Shown: one piece after another, positions 6,621-12,698 of the stretch
How positions within the stretch are numbered: position 1 is the stretch's first letter
Layout: every line of letters begins with the position of its first letter
Source of the DNA: an uncultured Christensenellaceae bacterium
Lineage (GTDB): Bacteria; Bacillota; Clostridia; Christensenellales; Christensenellaceae
Length of the DNA stretch: 19,459 nucleotides
Direction of reading: 5' to 3'
Assembly: GCA_910588425.1 (NCBI GenBank)
Contig: CAJUPM010000018.1
Span: forward strand, 3,461-22,919
The notes under the pieces: generated by a model
Databases searched by the model: none
What the model was told of the DNA's origin: nothing
What the model saw: only the letters and a program-made list of their open reading frames with translations
Made by a program: the position numbers and the translations under genes

Positions 6621-8693
6621 ATGAGAAGGACGAAATATTGCGGAGAATTTACAGAAGGCGATGTCGGCCAATGGGCAACGGCGGCCGGATGGGTGGCGAC
6701 CAAGCGGGATATGGGCGGCGTCATTTTTTTGGATCTGCGGGATAGAGAGGGTGTTTTGCAGGTGGTCTGCAATATGGAGCTGCTGGGCGAAGGCTTTGCC
6801 CAGGCCGAGACGCTCCGAAATGAATCCGTCATCGAGGTTTCCGGCAAAATCGAGATTCGCGACGAGCAGACTTACAACCCGAAGCTGAAAACCGGGACGA
6901 TTGAACTGCGGGCCGAGGGGCTCAAAATCCTCTCAGTCTCCAAGGCGCTGCCTTTTCAGCTGGCTGAGGCGGGCGGAGTCAAAGAGGAATTGCGCCTCAA
7001 ACACCGCTATCTGGATTTGCGCCGGGGGCAGATGCAGAAAAACCTGCGCTTCCGCCATAAGCTGGCCAGGGCCGTGCGGGATTATCTGGACGGGGCCGGC
7101 TTTATCGAGGTAGAAACGCCTATTCTAACCAAGAGCACGCCCGAAGGCGCGCGGGACTATCTGGTGCCCAGCCGGGTGCACCCGGGGGCCTTTTATGCGC
7201 TGCCCCAGTCGCCGCAGATTTTCAAGCAGCTGCTCATGGTGGGTGGCATGGATAAATACTACCAGATTGCCCGGTGCTTCCGGGATGAGGATTTGCGGGC
7301 AGACCGCCAGCCGGAATTTACCCAGGTGGATATGGAGCTCTCCTTTGTGGAGCAGGAGGATGTGCTTGCGCACCTGGAGCAGATGTTCAAATCTCTCATG
7401 CGAAGCGTTATGGGCATCGAGCTTGCGGAGAAATTTCCGCGGCTGACCTGGCAGCAGGCCATGGATCTCTACGGGACGGATAAGCCGGATTTGCGCTTTG
7501 GCCTGCCCATCATCGAGCTGACGGAGATCGCAGGGACTTGCAGTTTTGGCGTATTCCGCAGTGTGGCTGAGGCGGGCGGCGTGGTGCGCGCGCTCTGCAT
7601 TCCGGGCGGCGCGGCCTTTACCCGCAGCACCATTGAAGAGCTCACGGCCAAGGCTCAGCGGCTGGGTGCCAAGGGCATGGCTTGGATCGCACTGCGGGAA
7701 GACGGCGAGGTTTACTCGATTCTGACCAAGTATTTTAAGCCGGAGGAGATTCGGGCCATCATAGAGAAAACCGGCGCGCAGCCGGGCGATTTCATTTTAT
7801 TCTGCGCAGATCAGCTGGCGGCGGTGCGCCGGGTGCTGGGCGGACTGCGGCTGGAACTGGCGGAGCTGCTGGGTCTGCGCAAAGAGGGAGAGTATCGGTT
7901 CCTGCTGGTGACGGATTTCCCGGAGTTTGAATATTCCCAGGAGGAGCGCCGCTATGTGGCGACGCATCACCCCTTCACCATGCCCTATCCGGAGGATTTG
8001 CAGTATCTCAAAACTGCGCCGGAAAAAGTGCGCGCCCAGGCTTACGACGTCGTGCTCAACGGAACCGAGCTTGGGAGCGGCAGTATCCGCATCCACGATC
8101 AGGCAGTTCAGCAGACCATGTTCCAGGCACTGGGCTTTTCGGAGGATCAGATTCAGGAAAAATTCGGGTTTTTGGTGGATGCCTTTGGCTACGGGACGCC
8201 GCCGCACGGCGGGTTCGCCTTTGGGCTGGACCGCCTGGCCATGCTGCTTTTGGGGGCGGAATCACTGCGGGATGTTACGGCTTTCCCCAAGACCAAAGAC
8301 GCCGCCTGCCCCATGACGCTGGCGCCGGATTACGTCAGCGAAGAACAGCTGGAAGTGCTGGGGCTGGGGCAGAGCTTCCGGGAAGAGGGGAAGCAGGCTC
8401 AGCGGCGCAGTAAAAAGCGGATCGATGTGAAAAAAGTTGCCCGGCTTTCCAAGCTGGCGCTTTCCCCGGAGGAGGAGCAGGCGATGGAAGGCGAGCTTTC
8501 CGCCATCATCGCTTTTGCGGATCAGCTGGCGGAGATAGATACGGCGGGCGTGCCGCCCACGGCACATGCCATCCCCATGCAGAACGTCCTGCGCAAAGAC
8601 GAGGTGCTGCCCAGTATGCCGAGAGAGCAGCTGCTGGAGAACGCGCCCAGCGCGCAGGACGGGTATCTGATGGTTCCCCAAGTGATCGAATAG
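6621..8693 (+). CDS. aspS-gatC: Aspartyl-tRNA synthetase fused to GatC
   Basis: One continuous frame encodes two proteins that are normally separate. Residues 1 to about 585 are a bacterial AspRS: an N-terminal OB fold (GWVATKRDMGGVIFLDLRDREG), class II motif 2 (FRDEDLRADRQPEFTQVDME), the GAD insertion and motif 3 (GGFAFGLDRLAMLLLG). After a short basic linker (GKQAQRRSKK), about 91 residues from nucleotide 8418 are a full GatC: VARLSKLALSPEEE, LAEIDTAGVPPTAH, NVLRKDEV, ENAPSAQDGYLMVPQVIE. AspRS charges tRNA; GatC holds GatA and GatB together in the amidotransferase. Of two in-frame ATGs, 6615 is 1 base from AGGAG and 6621 is 7 bases away, so 6621 is the likely start (690 residues). gatA follows 12 bases later. 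AspRS is probably non-discriminating (acting on tRNA-Asp and tRNA-Asn), inferred from context. Confidence 0.95.
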   Translation: MRRTKYCGEFTEGDVGQWATAAGWVATKRDMGGVIFLDLRDREGVLQVVCNMELLGEGFAQAETLRNESVIEVSGKIEIRDEQTYNPKLKTGTIELRAEGLKILSVSKALPFQLAEAGGVKEELRLKHRYLDLRRGQMQKNLRFRHKLARAVRDYLDGAGFIEVETPILTKSTPEGARDYLVPSRVHPGAFYALPQSPQIFKQLLMVGGMDKYYQIARCFRDEDLRADRQPEFTQVDMELSFVEQEDVLAHLEQMFKSLMRSVMGIELAEKFPRLTWQQAMDLYGTDKPDLRFGLPIIELTEIAGTCSFGVFRSVAEAGGVVRALCIPGGAAFTRSTIEELTAKAQRLGAKGMAWIALREDGEVYSILTKYFKPEEIRAIIEKTGAQPGDFILFCADQLAAVRRVLGGLRLELAELLGLRKEGEYRFLLVTDFPEFEYSQEERRYVATHHPFTMPYPEDLQYLKTAPEKVRAQAYDVVLNGTELGSGSIRIHDQAVQQTMFQALGFSEDQIQEKFGFLVDAFGYGTPPHGGFAFGLDRLAMLLLGAESLRDVTAFPKTKDAACPMTLAPDYVSEEQLEVLGLGQSFREEGKQAQRRSKKRIDVKKVARLSKLALSPEEEQAMEGELSAIIAFADQLAEIDTAGVPPTAHAIPMQNVLRKDEVLPSMPREQLLENAPSAQDGYLMVPQVIE

Positions 8694-8705
8694 GAGGCGG
8701 AAGAG

Positions 8706-10148
8706 ATGAGCGATGTTTTGAAGCTTAGCGTATATGAAATGAGGCAGGAGATGGAGCAGGGCCGCCTGAGCGCGTTGGAGGCCACAGAGGCATACCTGGC
8801 AGAGATCCGAAAGAGAGAGCCGGAAGTGGGGGCATATCTTCTGATAGAGGATGAGCGCGCAAAAAAACAGGCGCAGAGCATCGATGCGCGCCGGGCAAAG
8901 GGCGAGCGGCTGGGGGCGCTGGCGGGCATCCCCATGGCCCTCAAGGATAACCTCTGCACCAAAGGCATCCGGACGACCTGCGCTTCCCGGATGCTGGAGC
9001 ATTTTATCCCGCCCTACGATGCGTTTGCAGTGGAAAAACTGCGGGACAGCGTTCTGCTGGGCAAGCTGAATATGGATGAATTTGCCATGGGTTCCAGCAC
9101 GGAAAACTCCTATTTTCACCCGACCAGGAACCCGGCCAACCCGGAGCATGTTCCGGGGGGCAGTTCGGGGGGCAGTGCCGCGGCGGTCGCGGCAGGGGAA
9201 GCGGCCTTTTCGCTGGGTTCGGATACCGGCGGCTCCATCCGCCAGCCCGCGGCCTTCTGCGGCGTGGTTGGCATGAAGCCGACATATGGCGTAGTCTCGC
9301 GCTATGGCCTCATCGCCTTTGCCTCATCGCTGGATCAGATTGGGCCGCTGACCAGAGACGTCCGGGATTCGGCGCTGGTGCTTTCGGCCATTGCCGGGCA
9401 CGATAGGCGGGATGCGACCAGCGTTGCGCGCGAATACGGGGACTACGGCGCGAAGCTGGGGCAATCCATTCGGGGCATGAAAATCGCGGTGCCCGAGGAG
9501 TTCTTTGGAGAAGGGCTGCAAGGCGAGATCCGCCAGAGCATTCTGGCCGCGGCCAAAACCATGGAGCGGCAGGGGGCGGAGATCGTGCAGGTGAGTATGC
9601 CGGCGCTGAAAAACGCCCTGCCCTCATACTACGTCATCTCATCCGCAGAGGCTTCTTCCAACCTGGCGCGGTTCGACGGCATCAAATACGGCTTCCGCTC
9701 GGAAAACTTTGAGGGAATCGAGCAGCTCTATGAGCGCTCCCGCAGTGAAGGATTTGGCGCAGAAGTCAAGCGCAGGATCATGCTGGGCAGTTTTGTCTTG
9801 TCGGCAGGCTACTACGACGCTTATTATAAGAAGGCGCTGGAGGTGCGCACGCTCATCAAGCGGGAGTTTGAGCGCGTATTGGAGCAATGCGATATGATTC
9901 TCGCTCCCGTCGCCCCGACAACGGCCTACCGCCTGGGGGAGAAAACCGGCGATCCGCTCCAGATGTATCTGGGGGATATCTACACAGTGCCCGTCAATAT
10001 TGCCGGCCTACCTGCGCTCTCGCTGCCCTGCGGCCGGGATGCGGCGGGGCTTCCCATCGGGATGCAGCTCATCGGCCGGGCGTTTGGCGAGGCGGAGCTA
10101 TACCAGGCGGCATATGCTTTTGAGCAGGAAAAGGGGGCGGCAAGATGA
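8706..10148 (+). CDS. gatA: Asp-tRNA(Asn)/Glu-tRNA(Gln) amidotransferase subunit A
   Basis: GatA is the amidase-family subunit of GatCAB that hydrolyses glutamine and feeds ammonia through a channel to GatB. The 480-residue length is normal. The amidase signature is intact: GIPMALKDN with K80, VPGGSSGGSAAAVAAG with S153 as the cis-serine, and DTGGSIRQPAAFCG with S177 as nucleophile, the Lys-Ser-Ser triad. KPTYGVVSRYGLIAFASSLDQIGP, also present, is typical of GatA rather than other amidases. The ribosome binding site AGGAGG overlaps the stop codon of aspS-gatC and lies 8 bases from the ATG. The last bases overlap gatB, so the three frames are probably translationally coupled in one operon read from the T-box. 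Confidence 0.97.
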   Translation: MSDVLKLSVYEMRQEMEQGRLSALEATEAYLAEIRKREPEVGAYLLIEDERAKKQAQSIDARRAKGERLGALAGIPMALKDNLCTKGIRTTCASRMLEHFIPPYDAFAVEKLRDSVLLGKLNMDEFAMGSSTENSYFHPTRNPANPEHVPGGSSGGSAAAVAAGEAAFSLGSDTGGSIRQPAAFCGVVGMKPTYGVVSRYGLIAFASSLDQIGPLTRDVRDSALVLSAIAGHDRRDATSVAREYGDYGAKLGQSIRGMKIAVPEEFFGEGLQGEIRQSILAAAKTMERQGAEIVQVSMPALKNALPSYYVISSAEASSNLARFDGIKYGFRSENFEGIEQLYERSRSEGFGAEVKRRIMLGSFVLSAGYYDAYYKKALEVRTLIKREFERVLEQCDMILAPVAPTTAYRLGEKTGDPLQMYLGDIYTVPVNIAGLPALSLPCGRDAAGLPIGMQLIGRAFGEAELYQAAYAFEQEKGAAR

Positions 10149-11563
10149 AAAAAGAGTTTGAGATGGTCATTGGAGTGGAAGTGCATGTGGAGCTGAAGAC
10201 AAAGAGCAAGATTTTCTGCGGCTGTTCCACGGCCTTTGGCGCCCAGCCCAATACGCAGTGCTGCCCGGTCTGCATGGGGATGCCGGGGGTGCTGCCCGTG
10301 CTCAATGAGAAGGTGGTGGAATGCGCGGTGCGGGCCGGCCTTGCGACGAATTGCGAGATTGCGGAGTTTTCCAAACAGGATCGCAAAAACTATTTCTACC
10401 CGGATCTGCCTAAGGCGTACCAGATCTCGCAGTACGATTTGCCCCTCTGCCAGCATGGATACCTAGATATCGATTGCGGAGCGCCAAAGCGCATCGGCAT
10501 CACCCGCATTCATATCGAGGAAGACGCGGGCAAGCTGGTGCACACGGCCGGCGGAGAGACACTCTGCGATTACAACCGCTGCGGCGTGCCGCTCATCGAG
10601 ATTGTCTCTGAGCCGGATTTGCGCTCGGCCGAGGAAGTCAACGCATTTTTGCGCAAGCTCCGGGCAATCCTCATCTATACCGGCGTATCCGACTGCAAAA
10701 TGCAGGAGGGCTCCATGCGCTGCGATGTCAACCTCTCTATCCGCAAAAAGGGCGAGCAGGCTCTCGGCACGCGCACCGAGATGAAAAACCTCAACTCCTT
10801 CCAGTTTATCGCCAAGGCCATCGAATATGAATTCGCAAGGCAGGTGCAGGCGGTGGAGGCGGGAGAGACCCTCACTCAGGAGACGCGGCGGTTCGATCAG
10901 AGCCTGGGGAAAACCTTTTCCATGCGCAGCAAGGAGGATGCCGACGACTACCGTTATTTCCCCGATCCGGATCTGGTGCCCATTGTGGTCAGCCGGCAGG
11001 AGGTTTCCCGCATTGCCGCCAGCATCCCGGAGCTGCCGGATGCCCGCAAAGCGCGGTATATAGAGCGGTATCAGATTGCTCCGGCGGATGCGGAGATTTT
11101 GGTCAGCGAGCGGGAGGTTTCGGATTATTTCGAGCAGGCGGCAGAGCAATGCGCCTATCCCAAAGCGCTCTCCGCGCTGATGCTGGGAGAGGTGTTCCGG
11201 CTGCTGGGGGCAGAGACGGCGATCCCCATCCCACCGAAGCATCTGGCAGAGCTGGCCGGGTTCGTGGGCCAGGAGAAGATCAGCGCGGCGGCGGCAAAAA
11301 AGGCCGTTGCCGCTCTCTGGGAGAAGAGAGAAGAGCCGGCGGCATATCTTGAGCGCATGGAGCTCTGGCAGCAGAGCGATGAGCGCTTCTTAGAGCCCAT
11401 TGCCAGAAGCGCCGTGCGGCAATGCGAAAAATCTGTGGCCGACTATAAGCGGGGCAAGAAACAGGCGATTGGCGCCATCATCGGCAAGGCCATGGCCGAG
11501 ACGGGCGGCAGAGGCAATGCGGCCATCTTGCGCAGGCTGATAGAGAGAATATTAGAGGAATAG
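10145..11563 (+). CDS. gatB: Asp-tRNA(Asn)/Glu-tRNA(Gln) amidotransferase subunit B
   Basis: GatB phosphorylates the misacylated Asp- or Glu-tRNA with ATP and completes transamidation with ammonia from GatA. The 472-residue product starts with the family signature VIGVEVHVELKTKSKIFCGC and has a cysteine cluster (C25, C27, C39/C40, C43) matching the GatB zinc site. It continues with the PDLPKAYQISQYDLP motif, EDAGKLVH, DYNRCGVPLIEIVSEPD, MKNLNSFQF and FPDPDLVPI. The C-terminal 150 or so residues form the helical and YqeY-like tRNA-binding domain. The start codon overlaps the gatA stop as ATGA. A strong terminator ends the operon 10 bases after the stop codon. Confidence 0.97.
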   Translation: MKKEFEMVIGVEVHVELKTKSKIFCGCSTAFGAQPNTQCCPVCMGMPGVLPVLNEKVVECAVRAGLATNCEIAEFSKQDRKNYFYPDLPKAYQISQYDLPLCQHGYLDIDCGAPKRIGITRIHIEEDAGKLVHTAGGETLCDYNRCGVPLIEIVSEPDLRSAEEVNAFLRKLRAILIYTGVSDCKMQEGSMRCDVNLSIRKKGEQALGTRTEMKNLNSFQFIAKAIEYEFARQVQAVEAGETLTQETRRFDQSLGKTFSMRSKEDADDYRYFPDPDLVPIVVSRQEVSRIAASIPELPDARKARYIERYQIAPADAEILVSEREVSDYFEQAAEQCAYPKALSALMLGEVFRLLGAETAIPIPPKHLAELAGFVGQEKISAAAAKKAVAALWEKREEPAAYLERMELWQQSDERFLEPIARSAVRQCEKSVADYKRGKKQAIGAIIGKAMAETGGRGNAAILRRLIERILEE

Positions 11564-11572
11564 CGAAGCATC

Positions 11573-11602
11573 AAAAAAGCGCCCTTATTTGGGCGCTTTT
11601 TT
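11573..11602 (+). terminator. Terminator of the aspS-gatC-gatA-gatB operon (bidirectional)
   Basis: AAAAAAGCGCCC (11573-11584) and GGGCGCTTTTTT (11591-11602) form a perfect 12-bp stem with a 6-base loop. The symmetric A/T runs mean it can also stop the convergent minus-strand regulator gene that ends at 11635. Confidence 0.93.
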
Positions 11603-11634
11603 GTGCCGCGCAGTTTGCCTGCCGATGGCTGGGG

Positions 11635-11934
11635 CTAATCCTCGGATTTTTCCTTTTCAAAATAGGAAAGCAGAGCGAAGATGAGCTCCTTCTGCTCCTT
11701 CGTATAGCCATCCAGCCGCACGCTTTCCGCGTCATCCATGCCAAGAAGATAATCTGTGGAGACATGGAAGAACAAAGAAAGCTCTACCAGCTTTGCCGCC
11801 GTGGGCACAGAAATACCCATTTCCCAGGCGTTGACGCTGGAGCGCGTAACCGACATGACTTTGGCCAGCTCTGTCTGCGTCATCCCTCGGGACAGGCGCA
11901 GCTGCTTAATGCGAGTATCTGCCTGTATGAACAT
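11635..11934 (-). CDS. Xre-family HTH transcriptional regulator
   Basis: The 99-residue protein has an N-terminal Cro/C1-type helix-turn-helix at about residues 6-60: IKQLRLSRGMTQTELAKVMSVTRSSVNAWEMG, then VPTAAKLVELSLFFHVSTDYLLG. A short acidic and lysine-rich C-terminal tail of about 35 residues follows (YTKEQKELIFALLSYFEKEKSED). The ATG at 11934 is 7 bases after GGGGAGG on the minus strand, so I prefer it over a longer frame starting at 11991. The gene is divergent from the zinc-ribbon/TM2 gene, and their shared upstream region holds AT-rich palindromes. It probably represses itself and possibly the neighbour. No toxin-like partner is adjacent. Confidence 0.88.
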   Translation of the reverse strand: MFIQADTRIKQLRLSRGMTQTELAKVMSVTRSSVNAWEMGISVPTAAKLVELSLFFHVSTDYLLGMDDAESVRLDGYTKEQKELIFALLSYFEKEKSED

Positions 11935-11950
11935 GTAAGTTCCTCCCCTA

Positions 11951-12036
11951 CTGTCAATTATATATTGCGCAAAATGATATATAATTATCATTAATGATTA
12001 ATAAAAATTGACAATTTTCGCACCCTTTGCTATACT
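11951..12036. promoter_or_regulatory. Divergent control region with palindromes and a consensus plus-strand promoter
   Basis: For the plus strand, TTGACA (12008-12013) and TATACT (12031-12036) are 17 bases apart and drive the TM2 gene. On the regulator side, AATGATA (11973-11979) and TATCATT (11986-11992) are a perfect inverted repeat around TATAAT. ATCATTAATGAT (11987-11998) is a 12-base palindrome, and TGTCAATT (11953-11960) is mirrored by AATTGACA (12006-12013). TATAAT-like -10 boxes occur on the minus strand inside this area. The repeats are candidate operators for the Xre protein. Confidence 0.7.
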
Positions 12037-12070
12037 GGCCTTACTAAGAGTTCCTTAGGAGGAAATTAGC

Positions 12071-12475
12071 ATGGATATGGAACAGAAAGCTGCGCAGCAG
12101 CAAGTGCCCCCTCAGCAGGCGCCGGAGAAATTTTGCAAGCACTGCGGCGGAAAAATTCCGGCGGATGCCGTCGTCTGCACGCTGTGCGGCAGGCAGGTGG
12201 AGCAGGTGGCCCAAGGCGGCGCGCCGAATATCGTCATCAACAACGCCAACCAGAATACAAACAGCAATGTCAATGCCTATGTGGCGGCAAAGGCCAGAAA
12301 CAAGTGGGTGGCGCTGTGCTTATGCCTGTTTTTGGGCGTTTTCGGGGCGCACAAATTCTACGAAGGCAAAGCGGGGCTGGGCGTGCTCTATCTTCTGACC
12401 TGCGGACTGCTGGGCATTGGAGTGGTGATCGATTTTATCACAATCCTGTTCAGGCCAAATCCCTATTTTATCTAA
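12071..12475 (+). CDS. Zinc-ribbon and TM2 domain membrane protein
   Basis: The 134-residue protein has three parts. After a Gln/Pro-rich start, a zinc ribbon uses C22, C25, C36 and C39 (FCKHCGGKIP ... VVCTLCGRQ). A polar Asn-rich linker follows (NIVINNANQNTNSNVN). A TM2 domain of about 55 residues then has two membrane helices joined by a short turn with GVFGAHKFYEGKAGLGVLYL. TM2 proteins are small membrane proteins of unknown biochemical role, often paired with zinc ribbons in Firmicutes. The start is fixed by AGGAGG 8 bases upstream. It has its own promoter and a terminator at 12509, so it is a single-gene transcript, divergent from an Xre regulator. Confidence 0.88.
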   Translation: MDMEQKAAQQQVPPQQAPEKFCKHCGGKIPADAVVCTLCGRQVEQVAQGGAPNIVINNANQNTNSNVNAYVAAKARNKWVALCLCLFLGVFGAHKFYEGKAGLGVLYLLTCGLLGIGVVIDFITILFRPNPYFI

Positions 12476-12508
12476 TCTTTATTTATAATTTGCAGATCGG
12501 CTCCCCTT

Positions 12509-12545
12509 GGAGCTGCCTTTTCATCAGGGCAGCTCCCATTTTTTT
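12509..12545 (+). terminator. Terminator of the TM2 gene
   Basis: GGAGCTGCC (12509-12517) pairs with GGCAGCTCC (12528-12536), followed by CA and a run of seven T. Confidence 0.88.
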
Positions 12546-12632
12546 GCAGATAGTTCGGGTTTGCCGCATCAGGCAAAGCGCAGATCACATATTTTATTTT
12601 ATGAAACGGCACAATAGGAGCAGAGAATATGC

Positions 12633-12664
12633 TTGACAACAGAAGAAATATCTGCCAATATAAT
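12633..12664 (+). promoter_or_regulatory. copA promoter with a long spacer
   Basis: TTGACA (12633-12638) and TATAAT (12659-12664) are 20 bases apart, longer than the normal 16-18. The -10 box touches the CsoR-like operator that starts at 12667. Long spacers are usual for promoters activated by MerR-type proteins such as CueR, but no such gene is in the window. Confidence 0.65.
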
Positions 12665-12666
12665 AC

Positions 12667-12685
12667 TATACCCAAGGGGGGTATT
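12667..12685 (+). promoter_or_regulatory. CsoR-type copper operator
   Basis: TATACCC (12667-12673) and GGGGTAT (12678-12684) form the GC-centred palindrome typical of CsoR binding sites in front of copper genes (ATACCC-n-GGGTAT). It lies immediately downstream of the -10 box, where a bound repressor would block transcription. A csoR gene is the second gene of the same operon. Confidence 0.85.
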
Positions 12686-12698
12686 TGAAGGAGTGGTT

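Noticed and set aside
8262..9149. Minus-strand frame of 295 codons opposite the aspS-gatC/gatA junction
   Set aside because: Shadow of two certain genes; no Shine-Dalgarno or domain.
12633..12698. Upstream extension of copA by 22 codons
   Set aside because: It would place the start on the -35 box and run through the -10 box and the CsoR operator; ATG 12699 has a proper ribosome binding site.
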